Positions 45,644-54,836 of a stretch of 64,000 nucleotides of DNA are shown in pieces. The stretch comes from Methylophilus aquaticus (lineage in GTDB: Bacteria; Pseudomonadota; Gammaproteobacteria; Burkholderiales; Methylophilaceae), in contig NZ_JAVCAP010000026.1 in assembly GCF_030769565.1 (NCBI RefSeq), positions 1 through 64,000 on the forward strand, in the 5' to 3' direction. A model generated the notes under the pieces. That model saw nothing but the letters and a program-made list of their open reading frames with translations, did not search any database and was not told where the DNA came from. The translations under genes and the position numbers were made by a program. Position 1 is the stretch's first letter. Each line of letters starts with the position of its first letter.

Positions 45644-48370
45644 ATGTTAGCCTCGTTGTTTAAAAAATTATTTGGCAGTCGTAATGAACGGCTGGTCAAG
45701 CAGTATCTGCAAATCGTCAAGCAAGTCAATGCGTTGGAACCCGAAATTCAAACGCTGACAGATGAGCAATTGCGTGGAAAAACTGAGGAGTTCAAGCAAC
45801 GTTACGCACAAGGCGAAAGCCTGGATAAATTGTTGCCAGAGGCCTTTGCCGTGGTACGTGAAGGCAGTAAACGTGCCTTGGGCATGCGCCATTTTGACGT
45901 GCAACTGATTGGTGGCATGGTGCTGAATGCGGGCAAAATTGCCGAGATGCGTACCGGTGAGGGCAAAACGCTGGTGGCAACATTGCCCACGTACCTGAAT
46001 GCGCTGACCGGCAAAGGCGTGCATGTGGTAACGGTTAACGATTATTTGGCCAAACGTGACGCCGAGTGGATGGGGAAACTCTACAACTTTCTGGGTTTGA
46101 CGGTAGGCATTAACCTGTCACAAATGACACACGATGCGAAACAGGCCGCCTATGCGGCGGACATTACCTACGGTACCAATAACGAATTCGGCTTTGACTA
46201 CTTGCGTGACAATATGGTGTTCAGCAAGGAAGAGCGTGTACAGCGCACCCTCAACTATGCACTGGTGGATGAAGTTGACTCGATTCTGATTGATGAAGCG
46301 CGTACCCCGCTGATTATTTCCGGCCAGGCCGAACATAGCGTGGATTTGTATGGTGCAATTAACGAAGTCGCCAAGCAATTAACGCGTCAAACTGCAGAAG
46401 ACGGCGAAGGCGATTTCTGGGTCGATGAAAAAGCACAAAGTGTGACCATGAGCGAAATTGGTCACGAGCATGCCGAGCAGTTGCTGGAGCAGAGCGGTAT
46501 GTTACCTGCCGGTTCTAGCTTGTATGAGCCTGCCAATATTACGTTGGTGCATCATTTATACGCTTCATTGCGTGCGCAAAACCTGTACCACCGTGACCAG
46601 CATTATGTGGTGCGCAATGGTGAAATCGTCATTGTCGATGAATTTTCTGGCCGCATGATGCCGGGCCGTCGCTGGTCAGATGGATTGCATCAGGCGGTAG
46701 AGGCAAAAGAAGGCGTAGCCATCCAGAAAGAAAACCAGACACTGGCTTCCATCACTTTCCAGAACTATTTCCGCATGTATAACAAGCTGAGCGGGATGAC
46801 CGGAACAGCGGATACTGAAGCATACGAATTTAACCAGATTTACGGCCTTGAAACCGTGGTGATCCCGACACATCGTGCTGTTCAGCGTGTGGATGCGATG
46901 GACAAGGTTTATCGTACCGGCATGGAAAAATACAAAGCGGTCATTGAGGATATTAAAGAGTGTCAGGCCAAGGGTCAGCCTGTGCTGGTGGGCACCACCT
47001 CGATTGAAAACTCCGAACTGATTTCGAATTTGCTGACACAGGCTAAATTGGAGCATCAGGTACTCAATGCCAAGCAGCATGAACGCGAAGCGACCATTGT
47101 GGCAGAAGCCGGACGTCCAGGCATGATCACTATTGCCACCAATATGGCCGGTCGCGGCACGGATATTGTACTGGGTGGGAATCCGGAGAGTGATATCCAC
47201 GGCATTCGTCATGATGACAGCCTGAGTGATACTGAAAAAGAGACCGAAATTGCACAGTTGCAGGCCGAATGGCAACAGCGCCATGATGTAGTGTTAGCTG
47301 CTGGTGGTTTGCATATTATCGGTACCGAGCGTCACGAGTCTCGCCGCGTAGACAACCAGTTGCGTGGGCGTTCCGGGCGTCAGGGTGATCCTGGCTCGAG
47401 CCGTTTCTACCTGTCGCTTGAAGACCAGTTATTGCGTATTTTCTCAGGCGAGCGTGTAGCTGCGATTATGACCCGCCTCAATATGCCGGAGGGCGAAGCC
47501 ATTGAGCATGCCATGGTGACGCGTGCGATTGAAAATGCGCAGCGCAAGGTTGAAGGCCGCAACTTTGATATCCGCAAGCAATTGCTGGAATATGATGATG
47601 TTTCGAATGACCAGCGCAAAGTGATTTACGAGCAGCGCAATGATTTACTTGAATCCGTCGATGTTGGCCAAACCATACGCGCCATGCGTGAGGATGTGGT
47701 GAACAGTCTTTTCAACACCTATGTGCCCCCAGGCAGCGTGGAAGAACAGTGGGACATTGCCGGTTTGGAGCAAGCCTTGCTGGCAGATACCGGCATGACC
47801 TTGCCCGTGGGCGAGTGGCTGGAAGGTAATCCTGATTTGCATGAAGAAACTCTGCGTGCACGTATTCTGGATAGTGCCAATGAAAGTTATGCGGGCAAAG
47901 AGATGATGGCTGGCAATGAGAATATGCGCAATTTTGAACGCGCTGTCATGTTGCAAAGCCTGGATAACCACTGGCGGGAACATCTAGCCGCGCTTGATCA
48001 TTTGCGTCAGGGTATTCATTTGCGCTCTTATGCACAGAAGAATCCGAAGCAGGAATACAAGCGCGAAGCATTTGAGCTGTTTGAGTCATTGCTCAATACA
48101 GTGAAAAGTGAAGTGACCCGCATCACAATGCTGGTACAGGTACGCTCACGCGAAGAGCTGGAAGAAGAGGAGCGCCGTGCCGAAGAGGCCATGCGTGCTG
48201 CTGATGTCGGAAATGTTCAATATCAGCACACGGATTATGATAGTGCATTGGGAAATACTGCTGAGCCTGAAGCACTCAATATGCCTGAAGGTGTACGTGT
48301 AGGCCGTAACGATCCTTGTCCATGTGGCTCTGGCAAGCGTTACAAAAATTGCCATGGCGCTTTAAATTAA
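45644..48370 (+). CDS. secA: Preprotein translocase ATPase SecA
   Basis: The protein has 908 residues. It is the motor of the SecYEG export channel. Walker A is [19 protein letters not shown]-like [20 protein letters not shown], then [16 protein letters not shown] and [18 protein letters not shown]. The C-terminal zinc SEC-C motif is [18 protein letters not shown]. It is full length. It must export the many signal-peptide proteins seen in this window. Confidence 0.97.
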   Translation: MLASLFKKLFGSRNERLVKQYLQIVKQVNALEPEIQTLTDEQLRGKTEEFKQRYAQGESLDKLLPEAFAVVREGSKRALGMRHFDVQLIGGMVLNAGKIAEMRTGEGKTLVATLPTYLNALTGKGVHVVTVNDYLAKRDAEWMGKLYNFLGLTVGINLSQMTHDAKQAAYAADITYGTNNEFGFDYLRDNMVFSKEERVQRTLNYALVDEVDSILIDEARTPLIISGQAEHSVDLYGAINEVAKQLTRQTAEDGEGDFWVDEKAQSVTMSEIGHEHAEQLLEQSGMLPAGSSLYEPANITLVHHLYASLRAQNLYHRDQHYVVRNGEIVIVDEFSGRMMPGRRWSDGLHQAVEAKEGVAIQKENQTLASITFQNYFRMYNKLSGMTGTADTEAYEFNQIYGLETVVIPTHRAVQRVDAMDKVYRTGMEKYKAVIEDIKECQAKGQPVLVGTTSIENSELISNLLTQAKLEHQVLNAKQHEREATIVAEAGRPGMITIATNMAGRGTDIVLGGNPESDIHGIRHDDSLSDTEKETEIAQLQAEWQQRHDVVLAAGGLHIIGTERHESRRVDNQLRGRSGRQGDPGSSRFYLSLEDQLLRIFSGERVAAIMTRLNMPEGEAIEHAMVTRAIENAQRKVEGRNFDIRKQLLEYDDVSNDQRKVIYEQRNDLLESVDVGQTIRAMREDVVNSLFNTYVPPGSVEEQWDIAGLEQALLADTGMTLPVGEWLEGNPDLHEETLRARILDSANESYAGKEMMAGNENMRNFERAVMLQSLDNHWREHLAALDHLRQGIHLRSYAQKNPKQEYKREAFELFESLLNTVKSEVTRITMLVQVRSREELEEEERRAEEAMRAADVGNVQYQHTDYDSALGNTAEPEALNMPEGVRVGRNDPCPCGSGKRYKNCHGALN

Positions 48371-48401
48371 TCGCATATTGTCAGACTCTGATGGAGTGAA
48401 A

Positions 48402-48584
48402 ATGAGTGAAGAAGAAGTACAATCCCCTTGCATTGGTGTTTGCACCATAGATGAGGCGAATGGTTTTTGCCAAGGCTGTTTTCGCACACTAGAAGAGATT
48501 CAAGGGTGGTGGGACTTTGATAACGTGAAAAAAGCCGAGGTGGTCAATATGGCTACGCAGAGAGAAACAGCTGCTTTTGATTAA
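48402..48584 (+). CDS. DUF1289 small Cys protein
   Basis: There are 60 residues from ATG at 48402 with TGGAGTG upstream. It has the DUF1289 signature PCIGVCTIDEANGFCQGCFR, then TLEEIQGWWDF. Four Cys probably bind an iron-sulfur cluster or zinc. Function is unknown in the family. It follows secA by 31 bp and ends at a strong shared terminator. Confidence 0.85.
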   Translation: MSEEEVQSPCIGVCTIDEANGFCQGCFRTLEEIQGWWDFDNVKKAEVVNMATQRETAAFD

Positions 48585-48600
48585 TTCAAAAGTAACGCAC

Positions 48601-48636
48601 AATAATAAAGCCGGTCAATTGACCGGCTTTATTATT
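48601..48636. terminator. Bidirectional terminator between DUF1289 gene and marR
   Basis: A perfect 16-bp stem AATAATAAAGCCGGTC/GACCGGCTTTATTATT with loop AATT serves both convergent genes. Confidence 0.85.
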
Positions 48637-48644
48637 GATGCTGC

Positions 48645-49112
48645 TTACATGTCGGCCAGGGGCTGCGTGGCCAGACTATTGTTCTCGGCATCAAGCTTGG
48701 CGATCACCAGGTTAAGTGATGCTTGCAAGGTTGCTAAATCGGCTTGCGATAGATCTGCCAGCACTTGTGGCAGGATGCCATCTACAGGTTGTGGTGCTTT
48801 TGCCAGAATGGCTTTACCGGCCTCAGTGACCATTAGCCCGACTTTACGCTGATCTTCAGATAGCCGTTGTTTAGCGACTAACTGTTTTTTTACCAGTTTT
48901 TCCACTAGTAAACTACAGGTGGATTGATGAATCGCCATGTTCTCTGCCAGTCTGGAGACCCCCAGTTCAGGGCGATTGGCAATTTCGTTGAGTAACCACA
49001 GCTGAGAGCCCGAGATGCCGCAGGCAACCTCAATTTCTCTAAAATGCTGTTTGATTGTGCCAAAAATAATCCGGAATTGTTTTAATACAGATTTTGCCTG
49101 AGAGTTCTGCAT
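48645..49112 (-). CDS. MarR-family transcriptional regulator
   Basis: The protein has 155 residues with a MarR winged helix: GISGSQLWLLNEIANRPELG, VSRLAENMAIHQSTCSLLVE, and the wing LSEDQRKVGLMVTEAGKAIL. It probably represses its own or nearby genes in response to small phenolic or metabolic ligands. The target is not evident: the next gene upstream is on the plus side of the window in the hvf operon, whose transcription ends toward it. Confidence 0.88.
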   Translation of the reverse strand: MQNSQAKSVLKQFRIIFGTIKQHFREIEVACGISGSQLWLLNEIANRPELGVSRLAENMAIHQSTCSLLVEKLVKKQLVAKQRLSEDQRKVGLMVTEAGKAILAKAPQPVDGILPQVLADLSQADLATLQASLNLVIAKLDAENNSLATQPLADM

Positions 49113-49371
49113 GACAGTGAATAATTGTAATGGTGTATGTATATTCTACCAGCTTCTATCACAGTTATATTTGCGTTCTAATGTACGATACACAAAATAT
49201 TATCGTCATATTCCAAAGTCTTTCATTGTTGCGTCTGTTTAGTCAGCCTCAGTACAATAAATTCGGCTAGACGTAGACCAGAAACCCCTATTTCCGCCAT
49301 AGCTTGCCTTTTGCCAAGACATAAATGGGCATGGCATGCATGGATATAAGCTCGATGATGGGGGGTAACAT

Positions 49372-50124
49372 TTATTGCGAAGCCGTCGCCGATACTGCGC
49401 CTTGTTGTTGCAAGGAAGCAATGGCTTGCAGACCGAATTGCATGACGATTTCAGGATGTGGATGTTGTAATTGTTGGGCGATGATCTGCAAGGCGGATGC
49501 TGTCGTGTGTGCTTGCGCTTGCAGTAGTTGCAATAATTGATAGGTGACCTGATTGAGTTGAATAAACGTGACCTTGGATGCCGTATTGGTAAACAAGCAC
49601 AGATAGGTCGGCATCTTGTCCGTGGGCGCGTGTTTTTTGGAAAGCAGATGAACCGGGTAGTCATAAGCAAGCAAGGCATGGGCAGGATTCAACAGTAGTC
49701 TGCTTGAAAGCAATGCGTCGTCGGCAACGATTTCAGCCTGCCTGCCCGACCAGGACGACAAATTGCTCACGTAAAGTTCTGTCCACTCATAGTGCGCCAG
49801 TTGGGCACTGAAAGGGGGCAAGGCATAGGCATCAAGGTCAATGCTTTGCAAAAAGTTTACAAACGCCAGAGGGATTTTCCTAAACAAAGGGCTATCAAAA
49901 TGGTGTTGTGCAAAGCAAAGCCGTACCAGCCTTTTAAACTTCCGTTTGCCCAATATCTGGTGCAATACCGGAAAGCAGGCACTTACACTCGCCATAAAGT
50001 TGTTGAACACAATTTCCCGGTAAACGGCCATGCGCTTGTCAGCAACCCCTGCTGGTTTGCGCGTATTGCGCGGGTCACGAATATGGGCAGTGAAGTCCGC
50101 CTGGTATTGTTGAAAGGCCAGCAT
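49372..50124 (-). CDS. hvfC: HvfC/DUF2063 partner protein of the MNIO enzyme
   Basis: There are 250 residues from ATG at 50124, whose TAATG overlaps the stop of hvfB; the frame open to 50283 is overlap. The DUF2063 N-terminal domain has LAFQQYQADFTAHIRDPRNT, RMAVYREIVFNNFMASVSAC and FPVLHQILGKRKFKRLVRLC. Such proteins bind the precursor peptide and deliver it to the DUF692 iron oxidase. The spacing and order match hvfABC operons. There is no DoxX-like hvfD after it. Confidence 0.88.
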   Translation of the reverse strand: MLAFQQYQADFTAHIRDPRNTRKPAGVADKRMAVYREIVFNNFMASVSACFPVLHQILGKRKFKRLVRLCFAQHHFDSPLFRKIPLAFVNFLQSIDLDAYALPPFSAQLAHYEWTELYVSNLSSWSGRQAEIVADDALLSSRLLLNPAHALLAYDYPVHLLSKKHAPTDKMPTYLCLFTNTASKVTFIQLNQVTYQLLQLLQAQAHTTASALQIIAQQLQHPHPEIVMQFGLQAIASLQQQGAVSATASQ

Positions 50125-50990
50125 TAGGTTGCCTTGTCCGTGTGGCTTGCCGCCAACTGCTGGTAAGCATGTATCTGATCGACTTCCTGCATCACCACCT
50201 TTAAAGCGGGAATATGACTGTCGCGTTCGAGCAGGGTAGGGAAGTTGCCTAGTGTCTGATACGCATGGGCGAGCAGCTGCCACACAGGTGTAATAATCGC
50301 TTCGCCGTGGGTGTCTACCAGCAAGTTGGGCGCCACTTGCAAGTGACCGGCCATATGCCCATAGACGATGCGCTCGGCAGGCATCTGATTTAAAAAGGCA
50401 TAGGCGTCAAAGCCAAAATTCACGCTGTTGACATAGACATTGTTGATATCGAGATGCAAATTGCAATCGGCTTCACTCAGCACAGCATTGATAAAGCTGA
50501 CTTCATCCATTTCACTGATCGGTGCTTGCACATAAAAAGAGGTGTTTTCAACGGCAATCCGCTGTTCGAGGATGTCTTGTGTCTGCCGGATCCGTTGCGC
50601 CACATAATGCACTGCTTCTTCGGTAAACGGGATCGGCAGCAGGTCATACATATAGCCATGGCTGGCATCACTGCAATAGCTCAAATGCTCGGTATATATT
50701 GGAATTTCAAAGTCGCTCAGAAATTGTTTAAGCTGACTCAGGAATGCTACATTGAGCGGGTCAGGCCCGCCCAGTGACAAACACAAGCCATGGCAGGCCA
50801 TAGGATAGCGCTGGGCAAACCATTCCAGTTCGACGGCATATTTACCGCCAGCCCCTATCCAGTTTTCAGGGGCAATTTCAACAAATTGCAAATATTCCAG
50901 CAGGGCAGTGCCATGCTGCTGTTTGAGTTGGGGGATCAGTTCGCGCTTGAGCCCCAGCCCTGCACCGCGAATCTCCTGCAAGCTTGCCAT
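50124..50990 (-). CDS. hvfB: HvfB/DUF692 multinuclear non-heme iron oxidase (MNIO)
   Basis: The protein has 288 residues of the TIM-barrel DUF692 type, with metal ligands in the motifs ACHGLCLSLGG, YTEHLSYCSD, IAVENTSFYV, LHLDINNVYVNS, VYGHMAGH and DTHGE. MNIO enzymes modify Cys in ribosomal peptides to thiooxazole or oxazolone/thioamide groups that bind copper. The likely substrate is the adjacent KEGSC-repeat peptide. It starts 22 bp after hvfA and is coupled to hvfC. Confidence 0.92.
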   Translation of the reverse strand: MASLQEIRGAGLGLKRELIPQLKQQHGTALLEYLQFVEIAPENWIGAGGKYAVELEWFAQRYPMACHGLCLSLGGPDPLNVAFLSQLKQFLSDFEIPIYTEHLSYCSDASHGYMYDLLPIPFTEEAVHYVAQRIRQTQDILEQRIAVENTSFYVQAPISEMDEVSFINAVLSEADCNLHLDINNVYVNSVNFGFDAYAFLNQMPAERIVYGHMAGHLQVAPNLLVDTHGEAIITPVWQLLAHAYQTLGNFPTLLERDSHIPALKVVMQEVDQIHAYQQLAASHTDKAT

Positions 50991-51011
50991 AGCGAGTGTG
51001 CCAACAAGTAG

Positions 51012-51353
51012 TTACTTGCTGGCGTGGCAAGAGCCTTCTTTCATTTTCTCGGCTGAGCAGGCACCTTCTTTCATCTTTTCAGCAGAACAGCTGCCTTCTT
51101 TAGCTTTGTCATGATGGCAAGAGCCTTCCTTCATTTTCTCGGCTGAACAGCTACCTTCTTTCATTTTTTTCTTGTGGGCGCCGCATTTGCCAGCGCTGCA
51201 TTTGCCGTCTTTGGCTTTTTCGGCATCGGCTACCTGATAGCCCTGCCCCAGTGTTTTTAATGCAAACGGATTTTCTGCTGCGTGCAGGGCCGCTGTGCCC
51301 ACAGAGAGTGCGATGGCACTGGATAAGGTCATTGCGAGTGTATTGGTTTTCAT
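51012..51353 (-). CDS. hvfA: HvfA-like MNIO-modified precursor peptide with five EG(S/A)C cores
   Basis: The protein has 113 residues. A signal peptide (MTLSSAIALSVGTAALHAA) is followed by a leader region and a Cys/Lys core. Cys lie at 52 and 57, then 69, 79, 89, 99 and 109, exactly ten residues apart, each in EGSC or EGAC within the repeat AEKMKEGSCS. The HvfA/oxazolin family carries EGKC-type motifs that MNIO enzymes convert to copper-binding heterocycles. An AAAGGAAGC site precedes ATG at 51353. It should be exported and bind or sequester metal. Five cores of identical spacing make a clean substrate. Confidence 0.88.
   Translation of the reverse strand: MKTNTLAMTLSSAIALSVGTAALHAAENPFALKTLGQGYQVADAEKAKDGKCSAGKCGAHKKKMKEGSCSAEKMKEGSCHHDKAKEGSCSAEKMKEGACSAEKMKEGSCHASK
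51024..51164 (-). repeat. 30-bp tandem repeats coding the HvfA cores
   Basis: Five units of about 30 bp encode AEKMKEGSC-type segments, one of them varied to HDKAKEGSC. Only a few bases differ between units. Confidence 0.8.
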
Positions 51354-51390
51354 GAAAGCTTCCTTTAATAAATAATTAAAAAGTTGGATT

Positions 51391-51639
51391 TTACGCTTCT
51401 GTGTCCAATCGTTTTGTAATCCGATCTCTGGCTACCTGTGGCAGCGTAATGTCTGTGCGCGTGATTTCTTGCTGCTGCCAGCGCGACATCTGCTGGCGTA
51501 TCAGTTTAAGCTGTTGCGTAAACCTGCGACAGTACACACATATCCATAGATGTATGCGCACAGCCATCCGTTCACGCCAAGTCAACCGGCGGTCAAGCGA
51601 TTGCGACACCAGTAAGCTGGTTTGTTTGCAATTCAACAT
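51391..51639 (-). CDS. Zinc-finger anti-sigma factor (zf-HC2)
   Basis: The protein has 82 residues. The putative zinc motif His-x3-Cys-x2-Cys lies in RIHLWICVYCRRFTQ, with an N-terminal Cys in MLNCKQTSLLVSQSLDRRLT, the layout of HC2-type anti-sigma factors. It has no membrane helix, so it is a soluble redox- or metal-responsive type. It is encoded 16 bp after the ECF sigma gene and before hvfA, so it should control that sigma factor. Confidence 0.8.
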   Translation of the reverse strand: MLNCKQTSLLVSQSLDRRLTWRERMAVRIHLWICVYCRRFTQQLKLIRQQMSRWQQQEITRTDITLPQVARDRITKRLDTEA

Positions 51640-51655
51640 GTCGTTTTCACCCTCT

Positions 51656-52198
51656 TCACCAATGCATTTCCAGACATTTTCGCAGCCCCATCCTGGCCCG
51701 ATATAACATTACCCAAGCATTGGTCGTGGTAATTTCCAGTACCTTACAAATTTCGTCATTTTCCATTTCGTCCACATCGCGCATGGCAAAAATGGCGGCC
51801 AGTTTTTGTGGCAGACGATCCATGCATTGCTGCAATATCTTTAAAAATTGCTTTTGTTGCAAGGCATCCTGTGGCACATCCCATGCCTGAGGCTTTTCTG
51901 CCCAATGTCCCGTTTCATCAAAAAACTCGTCCATGTTTGCATCCTCATCGATCATCAATTGCGAGGCAGGGGTTTCTCGAACCTGCTTACGCATGCAGTC
52001 GATGATTTTGTGTTTCAGGATACCGGTGAGCCAGGTGCGCGCACTCGACTGTTCAGAAAAGTTAGGATTTTTAATGGCCGCGAGCAGCGTTTCCTGTACG
52101 ACATCTTCTGCTTGGTGTTGGTCGCGCAAACGCGCCAGCGCAAAACGGTAAAGATAGTCGCCGTGTTCGTTGAGCCAGTCATGCGGGTTGGTTTTCAT
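51656..52198 (-). CDS. ECF-type RNA polymerase sigma factor
   Basis: There are 180 residues from ATG at 52198; the frame continues to 52267 with poorer starts. The sigma-2 region is YLYRFALARLRDQHQAEDVV, then QETLLAAIKN, and the sigma-4 region is LPQKLAAIFAMRDVDEMEND, then TTTNAWVMLYRARMGLRKCL. It is first in the sigma/anti-sigma/hvfABC operon. It is probably released by the zinc-finger anti-sigma under copper or oxidative stress and drives the operon. Confidence 0.9.
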   Translation of the reverse strand: MKTNPHDWLNEHGDYLYRFALARLRDQHQAEDVVQETLLAAIKNPNFSEQSSARTWLTGILKHKIIDCMRKQVRETPASQLMIDEDANMDEFFDETGHWAEKPQAWDVPQDALQQKQFLKILQQCMDRLPQKLAAIFAMRDVDEMENDEICKVLEITTTNAWVMLYRARMGLRKCLEMHW

Positions 52199-52270
52199 GC
52201 TGGCTATTGAAGCACAGTTTGCAGAGAGACGGAACATGTGCGTGCTTGATATTTGACATGCGGACACCGC

Positions 52271-52393
52271 TATTCATTCAAGTTGCTCAGCTAGCCTTGG
52301 CGCAATTAAAAAATTTAGACGTCGCATACAGTTGATATGTAAGGAGAAATTTTGTATGAGCTACGACGTGGCGCAACGGAATTTGAATGAATA
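52271..52393. repeat. Imperfect inverted-repeat element in the 390-bp spacer
   Basis: The terminal repeats TATTCATTCAA (52271-52281) and TTGAATGAATA (52383-52393) match perfectly. Just inside, GTTGC/GCAAC also pairs. The interior has GACGT and GGCGCAA on both arms. It could be a small MITE-like insertion or a structured RNA. I see no other gene between 52199 and 52588. Confidence 0.4.
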
Positions 52394-52588
52394 GAACTGC
52401 CTATACCTTGCTTGCCAGCATACATATATTTAAATATTTTTATCACTGAAGTTTCCGAACTTGGTGTTTGCAGCAAATCCATTAGCCAATGCTTAAGGCG
52501 ATGGTGAACTGCTTAATTAGAAAGTTTTCCAAGTGAGCAGCAAGCTGCGAGATAATCAGGTACATATTATAGAATATTCAGGCAAAAC

Positions 52589-53656
52589 ATGATTAACACT
52601 AACCAGATTGCACGCATCGCCCTGATTGCCTTATTGATTGTGGGCTGTGTTTTTGTATTACATCCATTTTTAGCGGCACTGTTGTTTGCTGCTGTGATCT
52701 GTGTGTTTACCTGGCCGCTATATCATCGTATGTGGTTAGCACTGGGCAAGCGTGATGCACTGGCTGCCGTCACCATGACCTTGTTCCTGCTGCTGTCCTT
52801 GATCCTGCCTATGGCCTATCTTGCTGTAAACCTTGCCGATTCGGCCAGTCTGTTGCTGGATGAGGCGCGCGAGATAGTGCAGCAACTGCCACCGCATGCG
52901 CCACAATGGTTGGAGAACCTGCCTGTGGTTGGTAAACAGCTTGCCGAATCATGGCAGCGTGCCTTTGCCAGTCACGACGAACTGATGCGACTGACCAGCC
53001 AGTATGCCGATCCTTTGCGCAAGGCTATGTTGCGTGCTGTGCAATTGGTCATGGGTGGTTTTCTGCAATTAGTCCTGGTGGTATTTATTGCCTTCTTTTT
53101 CTATCGAGATGGCACCAGATTGGCAAAAGGTATCATGGCCATGGTGAACAGGCTGGGCGGGGCTCTGGGGGAAGAGATGCTGCAACTATCCTGCATGACA
53201 GTCAAAGGCGTGATGCTGGGTATTTTTGGTACCGCGTTGGCGCAATCGACAGTGGCGCTGTTTGGTTTTTGGCTTGCAGGAGCACCAATGCCACTGTTGT
53301 TGGCGTTGGCAACCTTTTTTCTGTCAGTGGTGCCTGTCGGGCCGCCTTTGATCTGGGGCGGCGCGGCACTATGGCTGTTCAAACAGGGAGATCAAGGCTG
53401 GGCAATCTTTTTAGGCTTCTATGGTTTGCTGGCGATCAGCAGTGTGGACAATATTATCAAGCCAATTCTCATCAGCCACTCTTCACATTTGCCCATGTTG
53501 CTGGTGGTGTTAGGCGTGTTGGGTGGCGCACTTGCGTTTGGTTTTATTGGCATTTTTCTAGGGCCAACCTTGTTAGCGGTGGGGTTGACGCTTGTTTCGC
53601 ACTGGGTAGCGTTACAAAACAAACGTGCAGATGAGGCGGTGATTGCGTCGAGCTAA
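52589..53656 (+). CDS. AI-2E/PerM-family permease
   Basis: The protein has 355 residues with eight predicted membrane helices of the AI-2E transporter (UPF0118/PerM) family. It has an N-terminal helix pair (IALIALLIVGCVFVLHPFLA), the central VFIAFFFYRDGTRLAKGI, FFLSVVPVGPPLIWGGAALW, and SVDNIIKPILISHSSHLPML in the conserved D-N-I-x-K-P motif. Substrates of the family range from AI-2 to Na+/H+. It stands alone between the hvf region and DUF1841. Confidence 0.88.
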   Translation: MINTNQIARIALIALLIVGCVFVLHPFLAALLFAAVICVFTWPLYHRMWLALGKRDALAAVTMTLFLLLSLILPMAYLAVNLADSASLLLDEAREIVQQLPPHAPQWLENLPVVGKQLAESWQRAFASHDELMRLTSQYADPLRKAMLRAVQLVMGGFLQLVLVVFIAFFFYRDGTRLAKGIMAMVNRLGGALGEEMLQLSCMTVKGVMLGIFGTALAQSTVALFGFWLAGAPMPLLLALATFFLSVVPVGPPLIWGGAALWLFKQGDQGWAIFLGFYGLLAISSVDNIIKPILISHSSHLPMLLVVLGVLGGALAFGFIGIFLGPTLLAVGLTLVSHWVALQNKRADEAVIASS

Positions 53657-53701
53657 CAGGTTCTGCGCTTGCCCAGCCACTTCTGGTAACAACTGGCTTT
53701 T

Positions 53702-54151
53702 CTATTTGTTTGACGCGATGCCTGCACGCTGATCTATCAGCTGCAGATAATGCGCTGCATCCATGCCAGTCTGGTTACGTTGCGCCAGCCAGATCGTTTC
53801 TGCCAGACATTCCAGCAAGGCATGTTGCGCTGCGTGTTCTTCCTGATATTTTGTACACAGTTTTCCATAAGCCTGTGTAATGCCAATAGGCTGATTGATG
53901 CTGATTTGCTCCTGGATGGAGAGATGCAGGCTCATATGCAAGAAGGGGTTGGTTTCACCCATTTCAGGGTAGTAGGCTTGCTGCAAATAGTGTTCAGGTT
54001 GATCCAGAATGGCATGATATTCCGGGTGCATATGCATGATGCCCACGGCCATTTTTTCCAGGTCAGTAAGCGCTTGCTGTTGATTAAACTTTGTCCAGGA
54101 CTCAAAGAAAAACTGACGCACTTCGTCACGACTGGGGTTGAATAAGGCCAT
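53702..54151 (-). CDS. DUF1841 protein
   Basis: The protein has 149 residues. It has the DUF1841 blocks MALFNPSRDEVRQFFFESW, MAVGIMHMHPEYHAILD and NPFLHMSLHLSIQEQISINQ, full length for the family. It is a conserved cytosolic protein of unknown function common in Beta- and Gammaproteobacteria. It lies 2 bp after nth, so it closes the rsx-nth operon. Confidence 0.88.
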   Translation of the reverse strand: MALFNPSRDEVRQFFFESWTKFNQQQALTDLEKMAVGIMHMHPEYHAILDQPEHYLQQAYYPEMGETNPFLHMSLHLSIQEQISINQPIGITQAYGKLCTKYQEEHAAQHALLECLAETIWLAQRNQTGMDAAHYLQLIDQRAGIASNK

Positions 54152-54153
54152 CG

Positions 54154-54813
54154 TTATTGCTCCGCCGGAGGCTGAACCGGGGTGATGCGTTTGTCATGAA
54201 ATTCACACAAATCGGCAATGCAGCATTCACCACATTTTGGCGCGCGAGCCGTACAAGTGTAACGGCCATGCAAAATCAGCAGATGGTGTGCGTCTTTTAA
54301 AAATTGTTTGGGCGTGGTGTTTAAAAAGCGTTGCTCGACTTCGAACACGTTTTTGCCTTGGGCCAGTTTGGTGCGATTGCCGACGCGAAACAAATGGGTA
54401 TCGACCGCAATAGTGGGTTGTCCGAAGGCGGTGTTTAAAATCACATTGGCAGTCTTGCGGCCTACGCCTGCTAGCGCTTCCAGCGCCTTGCGGTTATCAG
54501 GCACACCGCCACCATGCAAAGTGAGTAATTGCTCACAACACTTGCGAACGTTTTGTGCTTTGGCATGGTAAAGGCCGATGGTTTTGATATAACTCTCCAG
54601 TCCTTCCAGCCCCACATCGAGAATGGCTTGCGGCGTATTGGCCACCTTGAACAGTTTGCGGGTGGCGATGTTGACGCCTTTATCGGTGGCTTGAGCTGAC
54701 AAAATGACGGCAATCAGTAGCTCGAACGTCGAGTTGTGTTCCAGTTCAGTGGTCGGGTTTGGGATGGCGGCCGCCAGCCGCTCAAAAATCGCCAGCCGTT
54801 TTTGTGCGTTCAT
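54154..54813 (-). CDS. nth: Endonuclease III (DNA glycosylase/AP lyase)
   Basis: There are 219 residues from ATG at 54813; the longer frame overlaps rsxE. The helix-hairpin-helix is LEALAGVGRKTANVIL with catalytic Lys, the catalytic Asp is in AVDTHLFRVGNRT, and the C-terminal four-Cys 4Fe-4S loop is CTARAPKCGECCIADLC. It excises oxidised pyrimidines. Linkage after rsxE is as in E. coli rsxABCDGE-nth. Confidence 0.95.
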   Translation of the reverse strand: MNAQKRLAIFERLAAAIPNPTTELEHNSTFELLIAVILSAQATDKGVNIATRKLFKVANTPQAILDVGLEGLESYIKTIGLYHAKAQNVRKCCEQLLTLHGGGVPDNRKALEALAGVGRKTANVILNTAFGQPTIAVDTHLFRVGNRTKLAQGKNVFEVEQRFLNTTPKQFLKDAHHLLILHGRYTCTARAPKCGECCIADLCEFHDKRITPVQPPAEQ

Positions 54814-54836
54814 GATGGTTTGGTATTTCTGGTTGG

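Noticed and set aside
49239-49679. Minus-strand Cys/Arg-rich frame
   Set aside because: It is an alternate-frame shadow of hvfC.
50124-50990. MbnB for methanobactin synthesis
   Set aside because: The partner is a DUF2063 protein and the peptide has EGSC repeats with a signal peptide, which fits the Hvf type better.
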